From contig MU617554.1 in assembly GCA_025201705.1 (NCBI GenBank), forward strand, positions 1 through 10,879: 10,879 bases of DNA, written 5' to 3'. The position numbers and the translations under genes are program-made. The notes beneath the pieces were generated by a model. That model made no database searches. It saw only the letters and a list, made by a program, of their open reading frames with translations, and was not told the origin of the DNA. Origin of the DNA: Dissophora ornata. Taxonomy: Eukaryota; Mortierellomycota; Mortierellomycetes; Mortierellales; Mortierellaceae. This document shows, piece after piece, positions 1 through 8,417 of this stretch (within the stretch, counting starts at the first letter, position 1; every line of letters starts with the position of its first letter).

Positions 1-14
1 AAAAAAAAAACTAG
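1..14 (+). other. 3' end of an intron (acceptor ctag) cut by the window edge
   Basis: An A10 run followed by ctag immediately precedes the aminotransferase exon. Translation in the exon frame would meet the TAG at 12-14. Family similarity begins directly after it, so the TAG is best read as a 3' splice site. A second AG lies at 24-25 (ttcag), but using it would delete the conserved W-L-F residues. Confidence 0.7.
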
Positions 15-539
15 TGGCTCTTCAGTGTCCGCGGTTCCGCCGCGCTCTATATCCCCAAGCGCTACCAACCCCAGATCCACCCAACCGCCATCACAGGCGA
101 CTACAAGAATGGATTCGATAACGAGTTTGCATGGTCAGGCACCCAAGACTACTCATCACTCATGTCCATCGGTGCTGCCATCACATTCCGTAAACAGTAC
201 GGAGAGGATGCCATCATCTCTTATACCCACGCACTCGCCGTCGAGGGCGGTAAGGTCGTGGCCAAGATCCTAGGTACCCATGGCATGACCCCCGATGATC
301 ATCAGATTGGAAACATGGCCAATATTCGTCTCCCGATCAAGAACATTCATCATCCAAAGGTCAATGGTCAGTACTTTATGGACACACTCATGGATCGTTA
401 CAACGTCTTTGTACCTGCCTTCAAGCATGGTGATCATTGGTGGACCCGTATCTCGGCACAGATCTATCTGGAGCTTGAGGACTTTGTGCGATTGGGCAAT
501 ATCTGGAAGGAGGTCATTGACGAGCTGAACGCAGAGTAG
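15..539 (+). CDS. PLP-dependent class V aminotransferase, C-terminal exon (partial)
   Basis: This is the final exon (174 codons plus TAG) of a PLP-dependent enzyme of the aminotransferase class V / cysteine desulfurase superfamily. The frame opens right after an in-frame TAG at 12-14, which reads as a splice acceptor (A-run then ctag). The first residues, WLFSVRGSAALYIP, match the segment that normally follows the Schiff-base lysine (HK-WL), so that lysine lies in the preceding exon outside the window. Further on, SGTQDY is the Gly-Thr motif that contacts the cofactor phosphate of the partner subunit. The small C-terminal domain holds MANIRLPI and a TRISAQIY segment with the Arg expected to bind a substrate carboxylate. 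Fungal relatives are commonly labelled isopenicillin N epimerase-like and include the ergothioneine lyase Egt2. Which substrate this one uses cannot be told from the C-terminus. It converges on the gene at 683, with 143 nt between stop codons. Confidence 0.85.
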   Translation, partial: WLFSVRGSAALYIPKRYQPQIHPTAITGDYKNGFDNEFAWSGTQDYSSLMSIGAAITFRKQYGEDAIISYTHALAVEGGKVVAKILGTHGMTPDDHQIGNMANIRLPIKNIHHPKVNGQYFMDTLMDRYNVFVPAFKHGDHWWTRISAQIYLELEDFVRLGNIWKEVIDELNAE

Positions 540-573
540 CTGCTAAATTGCTAAAGGATCAATTATTGTAAAA

Positions 574-579
574 AATAAA
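574..579 (+). terminator. Candidate polyadenylation signal AATAAA for the aminotransferase gene
   Basis: A canonical AATAAA lies 35 nt after the TAG stop, inside a strongly A-rich stretch (565-600). The gap to the convergent gene is only 143 nt, so the 3' ends of the two transcripts probably lie very close or overlap. No equally clear AATAAA is seen for the minus-strand gene in this gap. Only AT-rich sequence around 615-640 could serve it. Confidence 0.5.
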
Positions 580-682
580 ACAGAAAAAGCAAAAAAGCAA
601 TATCATGCAATATACAATACTTTTAATATAAATAGCTATTGGGAAATGCCTGTGTTTTCGAGGTGTTCATGCACTCGCCCGC

Positions 683-3657
683 TCAATATATCCGCTCCAT
701 GATCGTCTCAACCGACACACGTTCGTCTGCATGCACCGCCATCATGTCATTCAAAAGCTTGAAAATCGACCCAGATGGATCCAGGCTTGGACTTCCTTCT
801 GTTGCCGTGTTGCCGTCAGACACCGCTACGGGAGAGGGCACCCTAAAGTCCTTGGATGTCCACGAGTCTCCATTCTCCCATCCGCCAATAAGCGCCCATG
901 CCTCGGCCTCTGTCCGGAAGAGGGGTCGACCACCGCTCAACACTTCATAGTATACGCAGCCCAGAGACCAGGTATCCATGCCTGCCTCTGCCGGGAAGGT
1001 CGTGTCGCCTGCGCGCCATGCCTCCAACAACTCGGGAGCAGTGTACGCTGCCGGAAGTGGGTTTCCACCAATCCGATCCAATCTCTCCTCAAGCCGTTGT
1101 TGTTCCAGGAACGGATATGCCTCTGGGCTTGTATGATTGGGTGGTGGCTGTGGTGCTGATGAAGACAGTACTGAATTTGTTTGATCTCCTCCGCCGCCAA
1201 CAGGTCCAATGGGTTCACCCATGAACCTGGCACAAGTAAAGTCCCACAGCTTCCAAGGTGCATCCTCAGCCTTGGGGTCAATTCCATCCTCTATAAAGAA
1301 ACTTCCTGGCTGAAGGTTCAAGTGCACGACTCCATGACGATGACACCAGTCGACAGCCGCAGAGATGGATCTCAAAATAGATCGCGCATGCTGGGGGGAC
1401 TTTATCGGCCCGACGTCTGAGAGCAGACTGCTACATCCGCCCATCGCGTTCACGAATGGATAGGTATGTGCCCTGTTCTGGAGTGTGGGGATGCAGTAGG
1501 ACTCGAGAAGCTCGACCACAAAGATGGGACTCTTCAAATGTTTCAGCAGCGCAGCCTCACGCTTCCAGTGAAGCTCTGTCATGTACCATTTCAACGTTGC
1601 TGCCTCAAAGGTATGCTGATTTTCAGCATCTGTGAGAAGCATTGAGCTCTCTTCTGCCATCTCTCGCAACGGAGAAAGGGCTCGCACTGGTGATATAGCT
1701 CCTGTTCCAAGATCCATTCGGGTCCTTCGCACAACCACCGTTCCAGATCGAGCCACTCCCGTGGAGACACCGCCCTGAACCTTGATAGATCGCGCACTCC
1801 TGGCTGCCGAGATGACGTGATACGTTCCGAGGACCAATCTCCCTGTGGGTCCATGTGGGCTGACCAGATGTGCGTCCTGAACATCGTAGCGGATGACCTG
1901 CAGCTGGATCTTTTCCTCGAATCGCTTTCCGCCCTTTGCGCTTTGCCTTGGGAATTTGGATGTCGCAGAGCTCATAGAGATGGAGTGAGTTAGCCCCTGT
2001 GGCGTATGCATGTCGTGGTGACGGTGTGCCAGTGCGGCTTCGAGGGGGATGGTTTCGTCGAGATGTGGCTGCGAGCCATCTTTTGAGTGCTGACCATGAT
2101 ACAGTTGTGTGTTGTTGCTGTTGGTGTTTTTGTTGAAGGGGCCAGTTGCGTTTGCAAATTCATTGCCCTGTTGATGTCCATATCCCAGGCGCTCCAAATC
2201 GTTCTCCAAAAGCCTAGGCACTTCAGGCAAACCTCGATCCATATTTTGATGATAGAGGCCCAGTGGCACCATAGTCTCGTCCGCATTGGCGGGAAAGAGA
2301 TTTTTTTGTTTCTTTGCAAAGACAGAACGTCCACCTTGGCTCTTTCGCCGACGAACGACTAGAAGGGCAGCAACGATGGCTATCAAGGCAATGGCTCCGA
2401 CGACACATCCTACGATGACAGGCAGCTGACTCTTGTGTTCTGGTGGGGGTAATGGGTCTGTGGAAGCGGGGGGAGTGTTTTCACCACCTCCTGTTGATGG
2501 CACACCAACAACATTAGTTGGTTCTCCAATGGCCGTGATAACTACGCCCGTTGGGTTGATCTGCCACAGTGTCGAAACGCTCGCAACAAACAAATCATTG
2601 GTCAGCGCGTTTGTCTCGGTCATGATGGTCCTCAGGGTGGTTGTTCCGTCGGACAGGAAGTAAGTGACGAGCGTGTTGTTGGTAACGGACGCCTGGAGGA
2701 TACAGATGTTGTCAATAGTCATTCTTTACTGGCATGAAGTACATTGTCAAGTTTTTGACGAGAATGGCAGGATCGATCACCTACTGTATTGGATCCAATA
2801 AAGGCCACACCATCACCAGCAACCAGAGGCACAAGGACTTGGAGCGGCTGTGGTGGGGGTGTAGTATTGCCGTTCACTTTGGGCGCGGTGGAGTTATTAA
2901 CGCTGAACCTGCCCAGTTGTGCGCGAGCGCTGGCGTCCCTGTAATAGATCCAGAGATCGTATGTGGGAGAGGAAGACAGTGCCATGTCGATAATGCTGGT
3001 TGCAGCTGGGATACCAAGACTAGTGTGCAAGGTGCGAAAGAACAAGTTAGAGAGAGTATCGTGGTCAAAGTGGCATTGTGGCAGTGGATGCAGTGGTCAG
3101 AGACATTACTCGGCTATGTTTGCGAAACCAGCGCCATTTGGCTGTACGGTGTTCCACCAGACGATTTTGGCGCCGACAGCCGCCATGAAAATGACTTCTG
3201 AAGACCCGGCTGGGCCGTGGGCGACTGCTGAGCGGGAGGCAACTATCTGGCTAAAATCGACTTGTCCAGGGACAGCGTCTTGCCAAGTGCTGATCTCGTT
3301 CTGGATGACTATGCTGCCTGCATGGCTGTCTGAGAAAAAGAAGACCTGAGAAGCGTTTGCCTCGATGCATTTGCCGGGGTTGAAGCTGGCGTTGATAGGC
3401 TCTGCAGCGGTAGGCTTGTAAGGCGTCTGAACTGTCCCGAGCGACTTGACAAAGGTGAGGGCGTTGTTGTTGTTCCCGACGGTCCAGACGCCACCATCGG
3501 ACGATGAGCAGGAGGTTGCCTTTGTGAGGTTGAGAGCAGTGGTGGAAACGGTTGGCGCGGCGTGGGTGGTGGCTGTGGAGGCGAAGAGGATCAGGAGGGC
3601 CAGCAGAGCGGTGGCAGCTGGTGGCCAGCACCGGCGGTGGTCCCTGGATACAAGCAT
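683..3657 (-). CDS. Single-pass receptor-like membrane protein with cytoplasmic pseudokinase domain
   Basis: Three exons on the minus strand, 3657-3110, 3019-2785 and 2692-683, join in phase to 930 aa. The introns are 90 nt (gtaatg...ctag) and 92 nt (gtaggt...ccag). The ATG at 3657 is the first in frame, has a good context (GGCGCCATG) and starts a signal peptide with a hydrophobic core at about residues 14-29. The ectodomain (about 34-350) has sequons at N43, N89, N101, N225, N234 and N266 and a Pro/Ser-rich juxtamembrane stretch. One membrane helix spans about 351-374 and is followed by RRRK. After a low-complexity linker, a kinase fold covers about 520-930. It keeps an APE motif (813-815), DTWSLG (834-839) and a late Arg (919). 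The catalytic loop reads HLNLQPGS (718-725) where HRDxKxxN is expected, and DFG reads DFT (745-747). Asp, Lys and Asn of the catalytic loop are therefore all replaced, which points to a pseudokinase acting as a scaffold or ligand-controlled switch. The ectodomain may be a beta-propeller, but I cannot prove that. Ligand and pathway are unknown. Confidence 0.85.
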
Positions 3658-3741
3658 GGCGCCGAGGTGTGTGGGTTGAGGGCTAGAGATCAAGAGACGG
3701 ATATCGTCGGAGGGGTACCACACGGGAAAAGGATAGGCGGC

Positions 3742-3811
3742 AGAGAGAGAGAGAAAGAGAGAGAAAGAGAGAGAAGAGAAACAAGAAAAGAGGAGACAAG
3801 AAAGAAGAGGC
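3742..3811. repeat. GA-rich purine tract
   Basis: An almost uninterrupted purine run on the + strand begins with alternating GA dinucleotides and continues as GAAA/GAGA mixtures. In the sense of the minus-strand gene it is a CT-rich tract ending about 85 nt before the ATG at 3657, where fungal leaders often carry pyrimidine tracts. It can also be viewed as a polymorphic microsatellite. Confidence 0.8.
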
Positions 3812-3816
3812 GATGC

Positions 3817-3868
3817 TTGGTTGGTTGGATGGATGGAGAGATGGATGGAGAGATGGATGGATGGATGA
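3817..3868. repeat. TTGG/TGGA tetranucleotide repeat
   Basis: TTGG units followed by GGAT/GGAG units make an imperfect tetranucleotide array, including a duplicated 12-mer of the gagatggatgga type. It is complementary in sense to the CCAT/CCAACC array at 4084-4184, so the two arrays form a long imperfect inverted repeat around a centre of about 215 nt. Confidence 0.8.
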
Positions 3869-4083
3869 TTGATTGATTCAATTGATCGAGCAGACAGACA
3901 GACAAAGGGGGTGTGTGGCAGGGCTGTGCTTGGATTGTCGACTGCAGCCCGCCCTTATCCCATCATCGCTCGTGCTCTGTTGCTCTGTCCAGCTCTGTGC
4001 ACATCCAAGCAAAGCAAAGCCCGTTCCCTTGTTCCCTTGTGTCCCTTTCCCTCCACCAGCATATTGATCCATCTATCCGTCTG

Positions 4084-4184
4084 TCCATCCAACCAACCAA
4101 TCCATCCATCCATCCTCATCCCCATCCCCATCCATCCATCCATCCATCCATCCCCATCCCAATCCTCATCCATCCATCCCATCC
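4084..4184. repeat. CCAT/CCAACC repeat array in the SYLF 5' leader
   Basis: About 100 nt made almost entirely of CCAT, CCAACC and CCCAT units, ending 10 nt before the ATG at 4195. The sense strand is pyrimidine-rich with no G after the first few bases. The array is the inverted partner of 3817-3868. A smaller CCAT cluster recurs in intron 1 of the same gene at 4406-4422. Confidence 0.85.
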
Positions 4185-4194
4185 TCTATCCCTA

Positions 4195-4282
4195 ATGTCA
4201 TTCATGGACAAGTTCAGATCTGCTGCCCAGGGTATGTCCCCCCCGTACACACTCCTCCCTCGTCTGCAATATGGCAATGGGA

Positions 4283-4318
<36 letters not shown>

Positions 4319-5465
4319 CGGAGCAACAACAATACTCAATACTCCAGTCGCCATCGTCCACTACCCATGCGGGTCACCACCTCCAGTCTTAATATAGAAT
4401 CCGCGCCATCCATCCATCCATCCTTCCCATCCAACCTTTGCTGTTTTTTCATCATCCGCCACGCCACATTCCCTTCTCTTCACTGCCACAGCCTCGCGTG
4501 CTCAAATCCCCTGTCCATGTCCCCGACCTGACACCCCGCTATCCCTTCCCTCCTCCATATAGAGGTCGGCAACAAGGCCGCCGAGGCTGGCAAGCGCTTC
4601 CAAGAGACCGCCACCGTCGCCTCGCGACAGTTGCAAGAGTCTGCCAAGAACGCCAACATCTCCTCCCCTCTCCCCGACGCCAACGCGGCCGAGGACCTCA
4701 AAAAGGCTGCAAACTTGTTGCGCGGATTCGTCGACAAGGACGAGAACGAGGCTGGGTTTGACAACATCATCCCGACAGAGATTCTGCGCCAGGCCAAGGG
4801 ATTGGCCATCTACACCGTCGTCAAGGCCGTAAGTTTTTTTTTGTCTGAGGGGAGTTGCTGCTTTGCGCGTGGGCGTGTGTGTGGCACGACCATGGCCAAT
4901 GACGACATGGAGTCACTGACTGACACGCGCTATTTTTATATCTTATTTCTTTTCCCCCATCCTCTTCCAGGGCTTTATCGTCAGTGCTCGCGGAGGCAGC
5001 GGAGTCGTTGTGATCAAGAAGGAGGACGGACAGTGGTCTGCACCAAGCTTCCTGACCACAGGCGGAGTTGGCTTTGGCGCCCTGGTCGGCGCAGACATCA
5101 CAGACATCATTCTGGTGTTGATGACCGACGAGGCTGTCGAGACCACCTTTATTCAGGGCGGAAGCGTGACCCTGGGCGGCGGTCTCTCTGTCAGTGCTGG
5201 GCCTGTCGGTGTCGGTGGCGAGGTCGGAGTCTCGGCCAACACACAGGCCACGAACACGTCGTCGATCTTTTCGTACACAAAGTCCAAGGGCCTCTTTGCT
5301 GGCGTCTCCGTGGACGGCACGGCTCTGTTGGAGCGCAAGGAGGCGAACGCGGCGTTCTACGGACGCGCCATCTCTGCGGGCGAGATCCTCAAGACGATGC
5401 CCCAGCCCCCCGAGGCCCTGGAGCTGTACACGGTCATCGAGGCGGGCCTCAACCGCGAGCTGTAG
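4195..5465 (+). CDS. SYLF-domain (Ysc84/Lsb3-type) lipid-binding protein
   Basis: Exons 4195-4231, 4563-4828 and 4971-5465 join in phase to 265 aa. The donors are gtatgt and gtaagt, the acceptors atatag and ttccag. The start is the first ATG in frame (MSFMDKF), and exon 1 holds only 12 codons and one base. After a Lys/Ala-rich helical N-terminus (about 14-45), the SYLF domain fills the rest. It contains LKKAANLLRGF (58-68), IIPTEILRQAKGLAIYT (81-97), SARGGSGVV at the start of exon 3, the GGVGFGALVGAD and GGSVTLGGGLSVSAGPVG glycine-rich strands, and SYTKSKGLFAGVSVDGT. SYLF domains bind phosphoinositides, and yeast Ysc84 and Lsb3 act with actin at endocytic sites. Unlike those yeast proteins this one has no SH3 domain; it ends right after the SYLF core (GLNREL). 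It is therefore a minimal SYLF protein. The cellular role is inferred from the family only. Confidence 0.93.
4284..4314. repeat. A31 homopolymer in SYLF intron 1
   Basis: An uninterrupted run of 31 A inside the 331-nt first intron, 52 nt after the donor. Run length is unreliable in most sequencing chemistries. The intron is about three times the length of the others in the window, and the A-run plus a CCAT cluster account for part of the excess. Confidence 0.9.
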
Positions 5466-5491
5466 AATAGTTGTAGAATAGACGTGTGTAC

Positions 5492-5516
5492 GTGTGTGTG
5501 TGTGTGTGTGTGTGTG
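5492..5516. repeat. (GT)n dinucleotide tract after the SYLF stop
   Basis: A 25-nt alternating GT run starts 27 nt after the TAG. It would be a UG tract in the 3' UTR of the SYLF mRNA if the transcript reaches that far. Two short direct repeats flank it: TGTAGAATAG at 5461-5470 and 5472-5481 (the first copy contains the stop codon) and AGATAAAGCG at 5521-5530 and 5531-5540. Confidence 0.85.
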
Positions 5517-5746
5517 CGCTAGATAAAGCGAGATAAAGCGCGGATGTGCATCTGAGCAGAGGTTGGCTTACGGCATGATGATTGACATGATAAATGACCT
5601 TTTCTGTGCGAGGGCCATCCACCACTCGTGCGCCACAGGGATGTGTGCTTGTCTTGGAGTTCTGTGCTTAGCGCGAGAGATCCAGTGGACCAAAGACTGG
5701 AATGAAGCCATCCCCATCCCATTCCTTTGTTCTCCCTCTCCCCATT

Positions 5747-5788
5747 TGATCCATCGCGCTTGATCCATTTCGCTCGATCCATTCCGCC
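5747..5788 (+). repeat. Three tandem 14-bp repeats in the TMEM16 5' leader
   Basis: Three adjacent units, TGATCCATCGCGCT (5747-5760), TGATCCATTTCGCT (5761-5774) and CGATCCATTCCGCC (5775-5788), end 8 nt before the ATG. The shared core is GATCCAT followed by a CGC two to three bases later. The position fits either leader elements or proximal promoter sites. Confidence 0.8.
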
Positions 5789-5796
5789 TCGCTGCC

Positions 5797-8417
5797 ATGG
5801 ACTCTGCAACCCTGGGCCAGTCCCAGTCCCAACCTCACTTTCGCTTCTTTGAAATATACTCCTCAACCGTCCAGACCTCCGACACTGACGATGTCTCGGA
5901 CGAGGCGCCTAGCAAGATTACCCGCCCCAAGAGTCTGGACGTCTATGCTGACCTGATCATCGTCTTCAAGTATAAGCAGCCTGCCAAGGGTGTTTCCAAG
6001 CCCGAATACGAGCAAAAGACCCTCAAGGCGTACGAGGATGTGCTGCTGAAACTCACACGCGTCGGTCTCCAGTACGAGACCAGGCCCAGCGGCAATGACA
6101 CGCTCTTTATCTTTGTCCTGTGTCCTTGGGCTGTTCTGAAGCGCGAGGCAACGCGCAACAGGTAAGGCACACACTCTCCCTACTCTTTTCCAGTGCTGGA
6201 CACGTTTTTCATTCTCGACACTGACCGCAATGTCCTCCTGTGTGACCATCTCTCTCTCTACGAACCGCGTAGCATCCACGACTGGTTGGCAGGAATCAAG
6301 GTCGCCGACACTGCAGAGACAGAGCAGCTGCTCCAGCCTGCAAAGGCGCGCGATCAGTCTCTGGACACTCTTTCGGATGCGGATCGCATGCGTCTCGTCA
6401 ACGACCTTATCACTGGACAACCTGCCGAGGGAGGCGCTGGTATCTACCCCGGCGAGCACGAGTATGTGGAAAGCATCCTCCCACTGCACGACAAGGCGTT
6501 TAACAAGGTACGTGTGCTTGAGCGTATTATTCCGCACTGCAACCCGGAAAAAAGAAAAGAAAAAAAAAAAAAAGCCCCTGCCTGACTGAACAAAACTCTG
6601 CCAAATATAGTTGTGGCTCAAGTCCTGGTCGACAAAGTGGATCGTGAACCAGGACGACCTCTCAAAGATCCGAAACCACTTTGGTGAAAAGGTCGCCTAC
6701 TACTTTGAGTTCCTGCAGTTCTACTTTCAGTGGCTAGCCGCTCCCACAGCCTTGGGCGTCTTTATCCATTTTTTCGGCTCTTCCTTCTCCATCTTTTATG
6801 GCGTCTGCGTCATTCTTTGGTCCGTCGTGTTCACAGAGTGCTGGAAACGTCGCGAGAAAGAGCTCGCTCTCTGGTGGAGTGTGCGCCATGTGTCCAAGAC
6901 AGAGATGAAACGACCCTCCTTCAAAGGCGACACCCTCGCTCTGGATCCCGTCACGGGTGAGATGGTGCCCCAGTTCTCGCCCTGGAAGCGATGGTCGCGA
7001 AGGGTGGCTGGCCTGCCCGTCATCCTGGGCGGTGCTCTTGCTCTAGCTGCTGTCATCACCGCCGTTTTTGGTATCGAGGTCTTTTTTACTATCTACTACG
7101 ATGGATATTTGAAGGAGATTTTGGTAAGTGCGGACATCAAGGTCGACTGCTGCTGCTGCTGCTGCTGCAAAAAAAAAAACTTGATAACAGGCGATAACAT
7201 ACCGCGATCAATGCATGTATAGATCTACGTCCCCATGGTTCTCTACTCCCTTGCTATCCCAAACGTTGCAGCAATCTGCAAATCTGTGTCGCTGCAGTTG
7301 ACGGATTACGAGAACTATGAGACCCATGCTAGCCACGAGTATCACCTGATGCAAAAGGTCTTTATCTTTAATGCCTTGACGAGCTACATGTCGATTCTCT
7401 TGACGGCCTATATCTACATCCCCTTTGGCCCCCAGGTCATCTCGACCTTCCAGAGCTATGGCTTGTCCTTTTCCTCGGCGACCATCGATCCGTCCATGCT
7501 GCAGACCCGTCTCAAAGCCTTCATGATCACCACCCAGGCCGTCAGCTTTGCAACCGAGACCATTGTTCCCTGGTTGACAAGACGCGCAATGACTGGCGCT
7601 GTCAAGCTCCAAAAGGAAGTCTCTGAAAAGATTAGCCACGAGTCCGCCCCAAGCGACAGTCCTGTGGTCGACGGCAATGACTCGGAGGAAGCTAAAAAGT
7701 TTTTGAAGCGCGTCCAAAAGCAGTCGGATCTGCCCGTGTATGATGTCAACGAAGATTACGCCGAGATGGTTCTGCAGGTACGGAGGACTGATTCTCTTTT
7801 TTTGCACCCTCTGATGTGAAGGCGTTGTCTTCATGGGGCTTACTTGTGTTCTATTATCTGTATAGTTTGGATACGTTTCACTATTCAGCGTCATCTGGCC
7901 CTTGACCGGTCTCTGTGCCTTTATCAACAACTGGGTCGAGTTGCGATCAGACGCGGCCAAGATCAGTTACAATGCCCGTCGACCAATCCCCTCGCGCACA
8001 GACTCGATCGGACCATGGCTCGACAACCTGCACAACATTACCTGGTTTTCGTCGTTGACCAATGCCTCGATTCTCTATCTTTTCCATGGTGCGGATGGCC
8101 ACGGCCCTCGTTTGAGCTTTGGGATGCTTTTGATGTGGCTGCTGGTCTCTGAGCATGCATACATGGGCTTGCGGTCAGCTGTCGGTCTGGCGCTGGACAG
8201 TATCCCAACCCAGGCTGAGCTCAACGTACGCAAGAAGGAGTTTGGAGTCAAGAGTAGCTGGCTGTCGCGTCTGAGTGCTGCGATTAGCGTCAACGATCTG
8301 ACAACTAGGGCGCTCGCAGCAGATGCGGCAGCTTCTGAGGGCAGTGGCTCTGTGGGTGCGCAGTTCGAGAATGACATTGGTGTCCAGGCAATCCAGGCCA
8401 ACCTCAAGACTAACTGA
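5797..8417 (+). CDS. TMEM16/anoctamin family protein (fungal Ca2+-activated lipid scramblase/ion channel)
   Basis: Five exons (5797-6161, 6273-6507, 6611-7123, 7223-7777, 7866-8417) give 739 aa, close to the usual 735 or so for fungal TMEM16 proteins such as nhTMEM16. The ATG has a strong context (GCTGCCATGG). Residues 1-200 are the cytoplasmic ferredoxin-like domain, ending in the family pattern IHDWLAGI and GGAGIYPG...HVES-like segments, and about ten membrane helices follow. Calcium-site acids are present: E483 (SFATETIVPW), D549 and E552 (EDYAEMVLQFGY), E581 and D585 (NNWVELRSDA). The fungal signature RRPIPSRTDSIGPW follows in exon 5. Family members scramble phospholipids or conduct ions on calcium binding; yeast Ist2 is a tether between ER and plasma membrane. 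The intron 1 acceptor at 6272 was chosen over one at 6193 because it alone keeps frame with donor 6162 and gives an ungapped family match. Introns 2-4 are in phase 0. It lies 331 nt after the SYLF gene and 295 nt before the PQ-loop gene, on the same strand. Confidence 0.95.
7148..7179. repeat. (TGC)7 followed by A11 in TMEM16 intron 3
   Basis: Seven TGC units (7148-7168) run directly into eleven A (7169-7179) within the 99-nt third intron, 24 nt after the donor. Both are slippage-prone. The repeat is not translated if splicing occurs as modelled. Confidence 0.9.

Larger units (their letters stand above)
3658..4194. promoter_or_regulatory. Divergent intergenic/promoter region with opposed simple repeats
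   Basis: This 537-nt region separates the start codons of the pseudokinase gene (-) and the SYLF gene (+), so it must hold both promoters and both 5' leaders. The half next to the minus gene is purine-rich on the + strand (GA-rich at about 3742-3811, TTGG/TGGA repeats at 3817-3868). The half next to the SYLF gene is rich in CCAT and CCAACC units (4084-4184). Read in the sense of its own gene, each leader is thus pyrimidine-rich. No convincing TATA element is visible and no conserved gene lies here. Open frames in it consist only of repeat-derived residues. Confidence 0.6.
5466..5796. other. Intergenic spacer: SYLF 3' region and TMEM16 promoter/leader
   Basis: This 331-nt gap must hold the SYLF 3' UTR and terminator and the promoter of the TMEM16 gene. 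No protein-like open frame was found. No exact AATAAA is present; GATAAA variants occur at about 5522, 5532 and 5588. The last 50 nt carry a triple 14-mer repeat, listed separately. Confidence 0.6.

Noticed and set aside
937..1884. Additional frames overlapping the pseudokinase domain on both strands
   Set aside because: They overlap a long exon with clear kinase-fold motifs in another frame and show no motifs of their own.
2693..2722. ATG at 2722 as the start of a separate 679-aa gene
   Set aside because: The preceding exons join in frame by the phase-0 donor at 2784 and the acceptor at 2693, which removes this ATG as intron sequence. Starting at 2722 would leave a membrane protein with no signal peptide.
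3658..3723. Upstream extension of the receptor start to 3723
   Set aside because: The codon at 3723 is GTG, not ATG. The first in-frame ATG is at 3657, and the signal peptide begins directly there.
3869..4195. Open frames across the CCAT repeats before the SYLF gene
   Set aside because: They are translations of tetranucleotide repeats (Ser/Ile/His/Pro runs), begin at non-ATG codons and lack any conserved feature.
6193..6272. Coding sequence from 6193 in frame with TMEM16 exon 2
   Set aside because: The frame looks protein-like, but joining donor 6162 to an acceptor at 6193 shifts the frame and meets a stop. The acceptor at 6272 keeps phase and gives an ungapped match to fungal TMEM16.
5863..6621. 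Long antisense frame of 252 codons opposite the TMEM16 gene
   Set aside because: It is the shadow of conserved TMEM16 exons, crosses two introns and contains poly-Phe from the intronic A-run.
7208..7960. Long antisense frame of 250 codons opposite TMEM16 exons 4-5
   Set aside because: It is opposite codons of a well-conserved membrane protein and crosses an intron. Composition is that of a shadow frame.
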